This document shows, one piece after another, positions 7,420 to 16,941 of a stretch of 39,310 nucleotides of DNA (position 1 is its first letter; each line of letters begins with the position of its first letter). The DNA is taken from the NCBI GenBank assembly GCA_024408765.1, contig JAKSUR010000007.1:1-39310 (forward strand). Direction: 5' to 3'. The translations under genes and the position numbers were made by a program. Under the pieces are notes generated by a model. The model worked only from the letters and a program-made list of their open reading frames with translations. It did no database searches and was not told the origin of the DNA. This DNA is from a bacterium (GTDB taxonomy: Bacteria > Cyanobacteriota > Vampirovibrionia > Gastranaerophilales > Gastranaerophilaceae).

Positions 7420-8304
7420 ATGACAGCAAAAGATAAAGACAGTTTACATAACCTCATTGAAAAAGAACTTAATTCAAACGATAAAATATTAAAACCGGAT
7501 TTTTCAAAACAAGCCGGTCGTGAGTTGATGGCATTTTATTTACAGACCAAATTTCATCAATTGGTTAATTTTGATAGCAAAGCTAATCAACCTATATTTA
7601 ATTATGTAAAAGATGATTTTATTCAAAATTTTTCTTGCAGACTTGTATCCGAGCATAAAAAAAGAATTATGGTAGGAATAACCGGTGAATCAGCTTCCGG
7701 TAAGTCAACATTATGTAAAGCAATTTCAAGTGTTATAAGAAGTTTTAACATGCCGGTATCTGTGTTGGCTACTGATAGTTATTTTAATGATATTTCAGAT
7801 TTAATAAAAAAATACGGCTCCTTTGATGCTTTAAGAGATAACGGTTATGATGTTGATTCTCCTGAAAGTTTTCAGCTTGATATTTTGCAAAAAGATTTAA
7901 AATCACTTGCAGAAGGTAAAGATATTTATGCGCCTGAGTATCTTCCAAACGGCACAGGAGTTTCTGTTCCAAAATCAAAATTTATATCTTCAAATAAAAT
8001 TATAATAGTTGAAGGTATGGCTACAATGTACGAAGGAATCAAGGATATTTTTGATGTAAAAGTTTATGTTGAAACAGATATAGACGTAAGAAAAGAAAGA
8101 TTTTTACACAGAGCATTTACAGAAAGAAACCAAGATTTTGAAAATGCAAAAAAACATTGGAATTACATTCTTGTAGCGGGTGAAAAGTATATAAAACCAT
8201 CTAAATGCTATGCGGATTTGGTATTAAACGGAAGTTCTAATATGGAATATTTCTGTCAATTGCTTGAATATTTACACACAATTACGAATAATTTTGAAGT
8301 ATAA
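7420..8304 (+). CDS. Uridine kinase/phosphoribulokinase-family P-loop kinase
   Basis: A 294-residue protein with a P-loop VGITGESASGKSTL at about 85-98, the pattern of the uridine kinase / phosphoribulokinase / pantothenate kinase group. Other family features are LATDSYFNDISD (the acidic DxxY/F strand after the P-loop), a PESFQLDILQKDLKSLAEGK region, the Walker-B-like KIIIVEGMATMYEG, and the R-rich lid ERFLHRAFTER. The first 80 residues precede the kinase core and are not typical of uridine kinase (about 210 residues in E. coli), so the substrate is unsure. The gene follows the TPR gene by 15 bases with a GGA-type ribosome site and probably shares its transcript. A broad 'uridine kinase-like' label is safer than a specific substrate. 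Confidence 0.78.
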   Translation: MTAKDKDSLHNLIEKELNSNDKILKPDFSKQAGRELMAFYLQTKFHQLVNFDSKANQPIFNYVKDDFIQNFSCRLVSEHKKRIMVGITGESASGKSTLCKAISSVIRSFNMPVSVLATDSYFNDISDLIKKYGSFDALRDNGYDVDSPESFQLDILQKDLKSLAEGKDIYAPEYLPNGTGVSVPKSKFISSNKIIIVEGMATMYEGIKDIFDVKVYVETDIDVRKERFLHRAFTERNQDFENAKKHWNYILVAGEKYIKPSKCYADLVLNGSSNMEYFCQLLEYLHTITNNFEV

Positions 8305-8306
8305 AC

Positions 8307-8334
8307 TTGTACAAAAATCTTTATTTTATATAAT
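8307..8334 (+). promoter_or_regulatory. Promoter of mutS2
   Basis: TTGTAC at 8307-8312, 16 bases, TATAAT at 8329-8334. The ATG at 8344 is nine bases beyond the -10 box, leaving room for a leader of only a few bases, and no ribosome site is seen. Confidence 0.65.
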
Positions 8335-8343
8335 CATAAAGCT

Positions 8344-10701
8344 ATGAGCATTATCCAAAAATCACAAAAAGCACTCGAATACGACAAGATATTAAAGGAA
8401 CTTTCTGCTTTTGCTAAAACAGAGCAATCAAAAAAGCTGTGTATGGAGCTTACTCCATTTGTTAAAACAGAAGATATTAACAGAGAATTATCTTTAACAA
8501 GAGAATCAAAATCTGTTCTTGATAATGCAAAAGATATTCCTATTGAAAAAATTGTTAATTTTACAGCACTAAAATTAAAACATGAATATTTTACGGAAGA
8601 AGAACTTATTGATATTACTAAATCAATACGAACATTCAGACTGGTTAAAAATTTTATCAGGGAAAATTTAACTTATGAAACATGTCTTGCAGGATTAGCA
8701 GATAAACTTTATTCAAACAAAGAGTTAGAGGACAAAATTTTCGATACATTTGATGAAAATTGTATAGTTAAAAAAACTGCTACTAAGGAACTTGCAGGTT
8801 TATATGCTTCTTTAAGAGATACTGAAATTTTATTAAAAGAAAAAATACAGGAATTAATGAACTCTTCTGAATTTCAATCTCATTTACAGGAAAATATATA
8901 TACAATAAGAGAAGATAGAATCGTATTTCAGGTAAAAGCTTCTGACAAAAGTAAAGTTTCAGGTATTGTTCATGATGTTTCTGCAACTAATAAAACTTTT
9001 TATATAGAACCTTCTCAAATAATACCGATGAACAACAAAATAAGAGAACTTAAATCAAAAATATATGCAGAAGTAATAAGTATTTTAACAGATTTGTCAA
9101 ATTGTATAAAAAAAGAATTGCAGTTATTAATATATTCGGAAGGTTTGTTGGCAAATATAGATTTAATATTTGCAAAAGCACGGTATGCTGTAAAAATTCA
9201 AGCAGTTGAACCTACTGTTAATCCTGAAAAATTTATACGAATAGATTTAATGCGCCATCCGCTGTTAATAGGCAGAATTGATAATATTGTGGAAAATGAT
9301 TTTTCAATAGGCGGAGGTTACAATTCCGTAATAATTACAGGTTCAAATACCGGTGGAAAAACTGTTACATTAAAAACAGTCGGTCTTTTTATCTTAATGA
9401 TGAAATCCGGCATGTTTCTTCCTTGTGCTGAAGCAATTATATATCCTTACGAAAATGTGCTTGCGGATATTGGTGATGAACAAAGTATACTACAAAGCCT
9501 TTCTACTTTTTCATCACACATGAAAAATATTATAAGCATTCTAAAACTCTCTGATAAAGATAGTTTTGTATTAATAGATGAATTGTGTGCCGGAACTGAC
9601 CCCCAAGAAGGTGCAATTCTTGCGGAAGTTATATTGAAAGCATTAAAAAAGAAAAATGTCGCATCTGTTATAACTACACATTATGGTGAATTGAAAGCTC
9701 TTGAATATACTGATTCTTATTTTAAAAATGCAAGTGTAGAATTTAATACTGAGACTTTAAAACCTACATATAAATTAATAATCGGAATCCCGGGATTAAG
9801 TAATGCTATCTTAATATCATCAAATTTAGGATTGGATGAAAATCTCGTTTGGGAAGCAAAAGAACTTCTTATAACGCAACGTGATAATTCGAGTATTGCC
9901 GTTGAAAAATTGCATGATACACAAGTTAAGCTTGATGATAACCTAAAAAATGCACAAGAAATAAATGCGCAGGCAGAAGAACTAAAAAAACATTACGAAA
10001 AAGAATTGTTGCAATTAAAAAAAGATAAGAAAAAATCGCTTAAAATATTAAAAGACAGGTTTGAAGGACAAATGGAAACGGCGAAAGAAGAAATCAAAGC
10101 GATTTTGAAAGAGCTTCGAGAAGAAAAATCCGAAAAAATTGCAAGGCGTTCTTATGAAAGACTTTCAAAACTTGAAAACGGATTCAGAAATGATATTATA
10201 GCACAAGATGAAGCGGATACTTATGAAGAGCTTGATTGGGATAAAATAAAGCTTAATGATACAGTTATGATTAAAGAACTTAATCAACAGGTGAAAATAC
10301 TTTCTCTCCCTGATAAAAACAACTCTCTTATAATTCAAATGGGCATGATTAAAACTAAAATTAATAAAAACAGGCTTGCTGTATTTAATCAAAATCTTGC
10401 AAAAAAAATAACACTTCCAAAATATCCTGAAGCATCTTTTAAGTTAAGACGCTATGATATTTCAAATACTTTGGATTTAAGAGGAGAACGTGTTGAAGAA
10501 GCTCTTGATAAATTAGAAGCATATTTAGACAAAGCAAGCCTTGCAAACTTAACTCCCGTGTATATTATTCACGGACACGGAACCGGTGCGTTAAAATCAG
10601 CCGTAAGAGATTTCGTTTCAACATCACCTTATGTCGCCAAATACAGAATCGGCGAAGATGCTGAAGGTGGCGACGGAGTATGTGTTATAGATATTAAATA
10701 A
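8344..10701 (+). CDS. mutS2: MutS2 (Smr-domain MutS paralogue)
   Basis: A 785-residue DNA/ribosome-acting ATPase of normal length for MutS2. The MutS core and clamp region (about 1-310) lacks the mismatch-reading domain I of MutS1. The ATPase part shows the Walker A VIITGSNTGGKTVTLKT (about 330-346), the STFSSHM loop, the Walker B FVLIDELCAGTDPQEGA (about 407) and the H-loop VITTHY. A coiled coil (about 520-620) leads to a linker and the C-terminal Smr domain (about 705-785) with LDLRGERVEEA and the IIHGHGTGALK motif used by Smr nucleases. MutS2 suppresses homologous recombination and, in some bacteria, splits collided ribosomes. It is separated from the kinase gene by its own promoter. It converges on pilT with a gap of seven bases. 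Confidence 0.96.
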   Translation: MSIIQKSQKALEYDKILKELSAFAKTEQSKKLCMELTPFVKTEDINRELSLTRESKSVLDNAKDIPIEKIVNFTALKLKHEYFTEEELIDITKSIRTFRLVKNFIRENLTYETCLAGLADKLYSNKELEDKIFDTFDENCIVKKTATKELAGLYASLRDTEILLKEKIQELMNSSEFQSHLQENIYTIREDRIVFQVKASDKSKVSGIVHDVSATNKTFYIEPSQIIPMNNKIRELKSKIYAEVISILTDLSNCIKKELQLLIYSEGLLANIDLIFAKARYAVKIQAVEPTVNPEKFIRIDLMRHPLLIGRIDNIVENDFSIGGGYNSVIITGSNTGGKTVTLKTVGLFILMMKSGMFLPCAEAIIYPYENVLADIGDEQSILQSLSTFSSHMKNIISILKLSDKDSFVLIDELCAGTDPQEGAILAEVILKALKKKNVASVITTHYGELKALEYTDSYFKNASVEFNTETLKPTYKLIIGIPGLSNAILISSNLGLDENLVWEAKELLITQRDNSSIAVEKLHDTQVKLDDNLKNAQEINAQAEELKKHYEKELLQLKKDKKKSLKILKDRFEGQMETAKEEIKAILKELREEKSEKIARRSYERLSKLENGFRNDIIAQDEADTYEELDWDKIKLNDTVMIKELNQQVKILSLPDKNNSLIIQMGMIKTKINKNRLAVFNQNLAKKITLPKYPEASFKLRRYDISNTLDLRGERVEEALDKLEAYLDKASLANLTPVYIIHGHGTGALKSAVRDFVSTSPYVAKYRIGEDAEGGDGVCVIDIK

Positions 10702-10708
10702 AATATAA

Positions 10709-11779
10709 CTATGATTGTTGAATTGCACGCTTAAATTCTTCCGGTCGACTTGAACGAGAAAGAGCATCTTCTAAAGTAATTTGTTTTCTCAAATATAAAT
10801 CTCTTAAAGACATTTCAAGTGTTTGCATGCCAAAACCAGAATTTGTCTGCATTGTCGAATAAATCTGAGCAGCTTTTGATTCACGAATAAGGTTTGCAAT
10901 TGCAGGTATAACCAACATAACCTCTTGTGCCATAACACGACCTTGCTTTGTACCATCTGATTGAAGCAAAGGCAATAATGTTTGTGAAAATACAGCCACC
11001 AGTGAGTTAGACAGCTGCACCCTTACTTGTTGTTGCTGTCCTTCCGGAAATACGTCAATAACACGATCAATAGTTTGAGAAGCTGATGAAGTATGGAGTG
11101 TTCCAAACACCAAGTGACCGGTTTCAGCAGCTGTAAGAGCAAGTCTTATTGTATCAAGATCTCTCATCTCACCTACAAGAATAATATCAGGATCTTCACG
11201 AAGTGCTGATTTAAGAGCATTCGCAAAACTTCTTGTATCTTGTCCCAATTCTCTTTGATGAATTATTGAACGCTTTGAAGGATGAATAAACTCTATAGGA
11301 TCTTCAATTGTCAAAATATGCTCAGATCTTGTTTCATTTATATAATTAATCATTGCTGCAAGCGTAGTTGATTTACCCGAACCGGTTGGCCCTGTTACAA
11401 GAATCAAACCTCTTGGTTTTTCAGCCATTTTTCTGACGGTATCCGATAAACCTAATTCTTTAAATGAAGGGATTTTAGATGCAATTACACGAAAAGCTGC
11501 CGCATAATTCCCTCTGTCTTTATAGATATTAACTCTGAAACGACCCAATCCTTGTAAGCCGTATGAAAAATCCAATTCCCAATCCTGTTCGAGCTTACGT
11601 CGTTGTTCCTTGTTTAGCATCGGAAACAGTAGTAATTCAACTTCCTCCGGTTTTAAAGCCGGAACATCCATTCTTTGCAAATTGCCATCAATACGAACAA
11701 CAGGTGGTAATCCGGCTGATATATGTAAATCCGAACCCCTTTGCTTTACAACAACTTCCAAATATTTTTCAATCAGCAT
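10709..11779 (-). CDS. pilT: Type IV pilus retraction ATPase PilT
   Basis: A 356-residue hexameric ATPase that depolymerises type IV pili for twitching motility, acting at the inner membrane. It has the N-terminal PAS-like part with SDLHISAGLPPVVRIDG, Walker A VTGPTGSGKSTTL (128-140), the Asp box HILTIEDPIEF, Walker B PDIILVGEMRD, the His box TGHLVFGTLHT, and the PilT-typical ending with the AQEVM-containing region and SLRDLYLRKQITLEDAL. Length is normal. Upstream on its strand a TATAAT box (about 11795-11800) precedes an AGGA ribosome site. No other pilus assembly gene is adjacent; a prepilin-like gene lies at 28.3-29.0 kb. A role for the pili in attachment is possible but not shown. Confidence 0.95.
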   Translation of the reverse strand: MLIEKYLEVVVKQRGSDLHISAGLPPVVRIDGNLQRMDVPALKPEEVELLLFPMLNKEQRRKLEQDWELDFSYGLQGLGRFRVNIYKDRGNYAAAFRVIASKIPSFKELGLSDTVRKMAEKPRGLILVTGPTGSGKSTTLAAMINYINETRSEHILTIEDPIEFIHPSKRSIIHQRELGQDTRSFANALKSALREDPDIILVGEMRDLDTIRLALTAAETGHLVFGTLHTSSASQTIDRVIDVFPEGQQQQVRVQLSNSLVAVFSQTLLPLLQSDGTKQGRVMAQEVMLVIPAIANLIRESKAAQIYSTMQTNSGFGMQTLEMSLRDLYLRKQITLEDALSRSSRPEEFKRAIQQS

Positions 11780-11858
11780 CTCTCATTAATCCTATTATAA
11801 ATACATATTTACAACATAATTTTACTACAATTAAGAATTTATGTAAAGAACTATAAAT

Positions 11859-13226
11859 TTAATTAATACCTAATGCATCATTAATTGCTTTTGCTGCTTT
11901 TTTACCTGCCCCCATGGCATTAATTGCATTAGAAGTTCCCACCGGTGCAACATCACCGCCTGCAAATATCATTGGAATAGAAGTTTCCCTTGTTGTTTCA
12001 TCAACAACAAAATATCCTTTTCTGTCTGTTTTAAATACAATTCCATCAAGCTCGGAAGATTTTTGTATAATCGGATTTGGGCCAGTTCCAAGTGCAACGA
12101 TTATAGTATCAACATCCAGAATTTCATATTTCCCTGTTCCAATCGGCTTGCGTCTTCCTGATTCATCAGGCTCTCCAAGCTCCATTATTTCAAATTTCAT
12201 ACCATTAACATAACCATCTTTTTCAAGAATTTCATACGGTGCCATTAAAAATTTAAATTCGACTCCTTCTTCTTTTGCATGTCTGATTTCTTCAAGTCTA
12301 GCGGGCAGTTCCTTTTCTGTTCTTCTGTATACAATATAAACCGTTTTAAATCCGACTCTTACGGCGGTTCTTGCAGCATCCATTGCAACATTTCCACCGC
12401 CTATTACAGCAACAGAATTCCCAACTTTTAAAGGTGTTGCATTAATTTCATAATTAGCACCCATTAAATTAACCCTTGTCAAAAATTCATTTGCAGAAAA
12501 TACACCATTCAGATTTTCACCTTTAATGTTCATCATTTTGGGTAGTCCTGCACCTGAACATATAAATATTGCATCAAACCCATCATCTTTAAGCTGTTTT
12601 AATGTTACGGATTTCCCCACGACTATGTTTTTTTCAAATTTGACGCCCATTGATTTTAAGTTATCGATTTCTCTGTCAAGAATTTTTCTCGGAAGTCTGA
12701 ATGGCGGAATACCATATCTTAAAACACCGCCAAATTTATGCAAAGCTTCAAATACAGTAACTTCATGCCCCGCTTTTCTTAAATCAGATGCCGCAGTTAA
12801 TCCTGCACAGCCTGAACCAATTATTGCCACCTTCTTTCCGGTCGACGAATAAATTTCATTTTTAGCAAAAGTGTTATCACCTACATATCTTTCTAATGCA
12901 CCTATTGCAACTGCTTCACCTTTTATACCCAAAACGCAATTTCCTTCACATTGCCTTTCTTGCGGACAAATTCTACCGCAAACTGACGGTAGCATGCTTG
13001 TTTCCCTTATAATATCTCCTGCTTTTTCCAAATTACCTTCTTTAATGGCTTTTATAAAATCCGGTATTTTAATATTCACAGGACAACCCGAAACACATCT
13101 TGGATTTTTACAGTTTAAACATCTTGAAGCTTCTTCCTTGGCTTGTTCTAATGTTAAATTATCTTCTACGCTATCAAAATTGCTTCTTCTTTTAATTTTA
13201 TCTTGTTCTTGCGGTCTTTGTCGCAT
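11859..13226 (-). CDS. gltA: NADPH-dependent glutamate synthase-type flavoprotein (GltD/GltA-like)
   Basis: A 455-residue FAD/NAD(P) oxidoreductase with the fold of the small subunit of glutamate synthase. N-terminal cysteine motifs for [4Fe-4S] clusters are present: CLNCKNPRCVSGCPVNI and CGRICPQERQCEGNC. The first dinucleotide site is KVAIIGSGCAGLTAASDLRK, the second is VAVIGGGNVAMDAARTA, and the FAD C-terminal motif is IFAGGDVAPVGTSNAINAMG. Such stand-alone proteins of about 450 residues are annotated as homotetrameric NADPH glutamate synthase or as the electron-transfer subunit of NfnAB/sulfide dehydrogenase complexes. No large GltB or NfnA partner is adjacent, so the acceptor is uncertain. 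A strong AGGAG ribosome site 8 bases before the ATG fixes the start. It is divergent from wecB with overlapping promoters. Confidence 0.9.
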   Translation of the reverse strand: MRQRPQEQDKIKRRSNFDSVEDNLTLEQAKEEASRCLNCKNPRCVSGCPVNIKIPDFIKAIKEGNLEKAGDIIRETSMLPSVCGRICPQERQCEGNCVLGIKGEAVAIGALERYVGDNTFAKNEIYSSTGKKVAIIGSGCAGLTAASDLRKAGHEVTVFEALHKFGGVLRYGIPPFRLPRKILDREIDNLKSMGVKFEKNIVVGKSVTLKQLKDDGFDAIFICSGAGLPKMMNIKGENLNGVFSANEFLTRVNLMGANYEINATPLKVGNSVAVIGGGNVAMDAARTAVRVGFKTVYIVYRRTEKELPARLEEIRHAKEEGVEFKFLMAPYEILEKDGYVNGMKFEIMELGEPDESGRRKPIGTGKYEILDVDTIIVALGTGPNPIIQKSSELDGIVFKTDRKGYFVVDETTRETSIPMIFAGGDVAPVGTSNAINAMGAGKKAAKAINDALGIN

Positions 13227-13253
13227 AATTCGCTCTCCTTGTCTTTAACATTT

Positions 13254-13284
13254 ATTATAATATTAAAATCTTTTATTGTATAAT
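13254..13284. promoter_or_regulatory. Overlapping divergent promoters gltA / wecB
   Basis: Leftward: TATAAT on the minus strand at 13259-13254 with TATACA at 13282-13277 (17-base spacer), giving a leader of about 20 bases with AGGAG for gltA. Rightward: TATAAT at 13279-13284 just upstream of the wecB ATG at 13292. The wecB -10 box and the gltA -35 box share bases, so simultaneous use should be mutually exclusive. Confidence 0.55.
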
Positions 13285-13291
13285 GTTAAGT

Positions 13292-14410
13292 ATGAAAAAT
13301 ATAATTTTTATACTTGGAACCAGACCTGAAATAATCAAACTGGCTCCTGTAATAATTGAAATGAAGAAAAAACCTGATTTGTTCAATGTTATTGTTTGTA
13401 ATACGGAGCAGCAAAAAGAGCTTTCAAATCAAACTCTTAATTATTTTGGACTGAAAGCTGATTATAATCTTGATTGTATGACACAAAACCAAACACTTTC
13501 ATCAATTCAGGCAAGAATTTTAACTTCACTTGATAAAGTGTTTGATGAGAATAAAATTGACGGTGTGGTCGTACAAGGTGATACAATGACTGTTCTTTGC
13601 GGAGCATTAACAGCTTTTTATCATAAAATTCCGGTGTTTCATGTCGAAGCAGGTCTTAGATCTTATGATATATATGAACCGTTTCCTGAAGAAATAATGC
13701 GTCAAATGACATCAAGAGTTGCAGAAATTCATTTTGCACCTACTGTTGATAATATGGTTGCATTGTTAAACGAAGGGATTTCCGAAAACAAAATACATGT
13801 TGTAGGGAACACGGTAATTGATGCACTTTCATGCCTGTCCGACAAAGTTGTGGAAGAATCTGAAGAGTTCTTTAAAAGTAAAAATATAACAATTGACGAA
13901 AACCTTGTTTTAATAACTGCACACAGAAGAGAAAACCATGGAGAACGTATAGACAAAATAATTGAAGCTATATCTTATTTAGCTAAAAAGTACGACAATC
14001 ACACTTTTGTTATTCCTGTTCATCCAAACCCGAATGTGCATGACAAATTTTATAATAAACTTGAAAAATATGATAATATACAACTTTTACCACCACTTGA
14101 TTATCCAAGCTTGGTTTATTTGATGAAGAATGCAAAACTTATATTGACTGATTCAGGCGGGATTCAAGAAGAAGCTCCGACTTTTAAATGTCCTGTACTT
14201 GTTATGAGATACGAAACCGAAAGACAAGAAGGAATTGAAGCAGGAGTATCAAAACTGGTTGGAGCAGATACTGATAAAATAATCAATGAAGCTGAGAAAA
14301 TTTTATCTAAACCAAAATCAGAAACAAGATTAAATGCAAAAAATCCTTATGGTGACGGAACATCTGCCCAAAAAATTGTCAGCAAGCTAAACGACTACTT
14401 TAACTTATAA
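13292..14410 (+). CDS. wecB: UDP-N-acetylglucosamine 2-epimerase (non-hydrolysing)
   Basis: A 372-residue cytoplasmic enzyme that interconverts UDP-GlcNAc and UDP-ManNAc, feeding ManNAc-containing surface polymers. Family motifs are complete: IIFILGTRPEIIKLAPVI at the N-terminus, VVQGDTMTVLCGAL, FHVEAGLRSYD, PEEIMRQMTSRVAE, ITAHRRENHGERID, VIPVHPNPNV and LTDSGGIQEEAPTF. The length is normal (about 370). I start it at the ATG at 13292 because the in-frame ATG at 13283 lies within the -10 box TATAAT (13279-13284), and the protein alignment pattern begins at MKNIIF. With the -10 box ending seven bases before this ATG and no ribosome site, the mRNA may be leaderless. No other glycan gene is adjacent. 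Confidence 0.95.
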   Translation: MKNIIFILGTRPEIIKLAPVIIEMKKKPDLFNVIVCNTEQQKELSNQTLNYFGLKADYNLDCMTQNQTLSSIQARILTSLDKVFDENKIDGVVVQGDTMTVLCGALTAFYHKIPVFHVEAGLRSYDIYEPFPEEIMRQMTSRVAEIHFAPTVDNMVALLNEGISENKIHVVGNTVIDALSCLSDKVVEESEEFFKSKNITIDENLVLITAHRRENHGERIDKIIEAISYLAKKYDNHTFVIPVHPNPNVHDKFYNKLEKYDNIQLLPPLDYPSLVYLMKNAKLILTDSGGIQEEAPTFKCPVLVMRYETERQEGIEAGVSKLVGADTDKIINEAEKILSKPKSETRLNAKNPYGDGTSAQKIVSKLNDYFNL

Positions 14411-14421
14411 ACACACATTTA

Positions 14422-14913
14422 TTATTTGTTAAGGGGAATTGTATCACCTGATAATTTTTCACCCTTTAAGAGATATTGTGCGGTTTCTGTTTTCATTAAA
14501 TGATTGTCAATTAAAGAATATGATTCCAATGTCAGCGTATTTATGCCGGAAAATTTCTCACCGTTAAGACGAATATTTACAGTGTCAGTAAGAACTTTAT
14601 TATTATCATAGTTGGTTTTTTTAGTAAATACAATGAGATTCCCTTCTACTGTATTTAAGGATACTTGTGCTTTAACTTTTGTATTAGGATTATCAAGTGT
14701 CAATTTATCATCGAACAGTGACAACTTCCAAAAATCTACACCTTGCGGACGAAATCTGTCATACGCATTTGTATTATCAAGCTTGGAATCAACCCTCCAA
14801 GTCCCAAGCAAAGCCTTGGGAACATCATTAACTGATATTTCAGCTTTAATAACTTCCGCATTGGCTAAAATTGGAAACATCAACAAAATTAATAGGGAAA
14901 GCAATATTCTCAT
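14422..14913 (-). CDS. Small exported protein of unknown function
   Basis: A 163-residue protein starting at the ATG at 14913; a longer frame from a TTG at 14937 would run through the promoter. Residues 1-19 form a signal peptide (MRILLSLLILLMFPILANA, likely cleaved after ANA). The mature part has a segment ALLGTWRVDSKLDNTNAYDR followed by beta-strand-rich sequence (WKLSLFDDKLTLDNP; TDTVNIRLNGEKFSG; TETAQYLLKGEKLSG). The GTWRV start recalls small lipocalin-like beta-barrels, but I do not recognise a family and there is no lipobox. It converges on wecB with an 11-base gap. Confidence 0.65.
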   Translation of the reverse strand: MRILLSLLILLMFPILANAEVIKAEISVNDVPKALLGTWRVDSKLDNTNAYDRFRPQGVDFWKLSLFDDKLTLDNPNTKVKAQVSLNTVEGNLIVFTKKTNYDNNKVLTDTVNIRLNGEKFSGINTLTLESYSLIDNHLMKTETAQYLLKGEKLSGDTIPLNK

Positions 14914-14920
14914 ATAACAA

Positions 14921-14948
14921 ATTATAATGACTATCAAAAAAATGTCAT
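14921..14948 (-). promoter_or_regulatory. Promoter placed directly before the ATG
   Basis: On the minus strand ATGACA (14948-14943), 16 bases, TATAAT (14926-14921), then seven bases to the ATG at 14913. The predicted start point coincides with the start codon and no ribosome site exists. Confidence 0.65.
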
Positions 14949-15067
14949 CCTACATATTTGGTAAAAGTTAGAGCTTACCGAAAAAAATATAAATTTTCCA
15001 CACCTTCGTTATGTAAAATTATTTGAAATTAAACTTAAAAATTTTTGCATAATTTAAAGCTCCTATA

Positions 15068-15108
15068 TTGCAATTAAAGCTTTAGCTAATACAATATAAG
15101 TGTATAAT
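15068..15108 (+). promoter_or_regulatory. typA promoter region (two possible -10 boxes)
   Basis: TTGCAA at 15068-15073 with TACAAT at 15090-15095 (16-base spacer), and a consensus TATAAT at 15103-15108 with a weaker -35. The ATG of typA at 15137 is about 22 bases from the start point expected for the second box. Confidence 0.5.
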
Positions 15109-15136
15109 GTACACTAGAGAATGATTGGAAAAATTT

Positions 15137-16930
15137 ATGACGTCTAAAAATATAAGAAATATTGCAATAATCGCGCACGTTGACCACGGGAAAACCACAC
15201 TGGTTGACTGTTTACTCAAACAAAGCGGAGTATTCAGAGAAAATCAACAAGTTCAGGAAAGAGTTTTGGACAGCAACGACTTGGAAAGAGAAAGAGGAAT
15301 TACCATTCTTTCCAAGAATATATCCGTTGATTATAAAGGAATTAAAATAAATGTCGTGGACACTCCGGGACACGCTGATTTTGGCGGTGAAGTTGAACGT
15401 GTACTGGGCATGGTTGATGGTGCATTGCTTATTGTTGACGCTGCGGAAGGCCCTATGCCTCAAACGAGATTTGTGTTATCAAAAGCTCTTGAACTTGGAA
15501 TCAAAATAATTGTCGTTATAAACAAAATTGACAAACCTGCCGCTAACCCTGACGGGACATTGGATAAAGTTTTTGATTTGTTTACGGAATTAACCGACAG
15601 AGAAGATTTGATTGATTTTCCATATATTTATTCAAGCAGTTTGAACGGATTTGCAATAAAGAATCTTAATGATGAAAGAAAAGATATGATTCCGCTTTTG
15701 GATTGTATTGTAGAAAATATACAAGAACCTGACGGCGATTCTTTAAAACCTTTTCAATTCAGGGCGACAACTCTTGATTATAATGACTATGTAGGAAGAA
15801 TTGTTGTAGGAAGAATTGTAAACGGAATTGTTCATTCACAAGATATCGTAGCTTGGGTAAATGCATCAGGGGAAGTAAACAAAGGAAAAATCACAAAATT
15901 GTTCGGTTTTAAAGATTTGGGAAGAGTTGAAATCGAATCAGCAGAAGCAGGTGATATTGTGGGTATTGCAGGTTTTTCTGAAATTCAAATCGGAGAAACA
16001 ATTTGTGATTCAAACAATATTAACCCTTTGCCATTAATAAAAGTTGATGAGCCGACTTTGCAAATGAATTTTTCCGTTAATGACAGTCCTTATGCAGGTC
16101 AGGAAGGCAAATTTGTTACTTCAAGACAGATTAGAAAAAGGCTTTACGATGAATTAGAAAAAAATGTAAGCTTGCGAGTAGAAGATACCGATTCAACGGA
16201 TTGTTTTAAAGTTAGCGGTCGTGGAGAATTGCATCTCGGAATTTTAATTGAAACTATGAGAAGAGAAGGGTATGAATTTCAGGTTTCAAAACCGGAAGTT
16301 ATTTATAAAACTATAAACGGTGAACAATGTGAACCGTTTGAAAACTTGCTTATAGATGTTCCGGAAGAATATGCAGGAGGTGCAATTGATAGATTGTCAG
16401 GCAGAAAAGCAACTATGATAGAAATGAACAATTCTAACGGAAGGACAAAGATGAAATTTTCAATTCCTGCAAGAGGTTTGATTGGTTTTCGTTCTGAATT
16501 TATTCGTATGACTCGTGGTGACGGTATTATGTATCACACTTTTGATGAATACAAACCTTATGCGGGAGATATTCCGAAACAAAGAAGCGGATCTATTTTA
16601 GCGCATGAACAAGGGGAAGCAATACCTTATGCACTCGCTCAATTTGAAGATAGAGGTGTATTTTTTGTAACTCCGCATACCAAAGTTTATAGAGGTATGA
16701 TAATTGGAGAAGGCAACAAAGCGCAGGATATTGTTGTCAATATTTGTAAGACAAAGAAATTAACCAATATGAGAAGTTCAACTGCTGATGTCATGGTTAC
16801 ATTGCAAGCGCACAAAGAACTTTCATTGGAAGAATGTCTTGAATACATAGGTGATGATGAACTTGTTGAAATCACTCCCGAAAACATAAGGATGCGTAAA
16901 CAAGATTTAGTTAAATTTCATAGCATTTAA
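15137..16930 (+). CDS. typA: Ribosome-associated GTPase TypA/BipA
   Basis: A 597-residue translational GTPase of normal length, involved in ribosome assembly and stress or cold adaptation. The start at ATG 15137 gives [20 protein letters not shown] with the G1 motif [10 protein letters not shown]2 lies in [13 protein letters not shown]3 is [16 protein letters not shown]4 is VINKIDKP, and the EF-G-like domains III and V follow ([20 protein letters not shown]). The TypA-specific C-terminus shows [25 protein letters not shown] and [19 protein letters not shown]. An upstream in-frame TTG at 15125 is a poor alternative. Its 3' flank carries a hairpin whose T-run is on the opposite strand. Confidence 0.97.
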   Translation: MTSKNIRNIAIIAHVDHGKTTLVDCLLKQSGVFRENQQVQERVLDSNDLERERGITILSKNISVDYKGIKINVVDTPGHADFGGEVERVLGMVDGALLIVDAAEGPMPQTRFVLSKALELGIKIIVVINKIDKPAANPDGTLDKVFDLFTELTDREDLIDFPYIYSSSLNGFAIKNLNDERKDMIPLLDCIVENIQEPDGDSLKPFQFRATTLDYNDYVGRIVVGRIVNGIVHSQDIVAWVNASGEVNKGKITKLFGFKDLGRVEIESAEAGDIVGIAGFSEIQIGETICDSNNINPLPLIKVDEPTLQMNFSVNDSPYAGQEGKFVTSRQIRKRLYDELEKNVSLRVEDTDSTDCFKVSGRGELHLGILIETMRREGYEFQVSKPEVIYKTINGEQCEPFENLLIDVPEEYAGGAIDRLSGRKATMIEMNNSNGRTKMKFSIPARGLIGFRSEFIRMTRGDGIMYHTFDEYKPYAGDIPKQRSGSILAHEQGEAIPYALAQFEDRGVFFVTPHTKVYRGMIIGEGNKAQDIVVNICKTKKLTNMRSSTADVMVTLQAHKELSLEECLEYIGDDELVEITPENIRMRKQDLVKFHSI

Positions 16931-16941
16931 TTTTAATTTAT

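Noticed and set aside
11914-13248. Rightward frames opposite the glutamate synthase gene
   Set aside because: They are shadows of a gene with complete Fe-S and dinucleotide-binding motifs on the minus strand.
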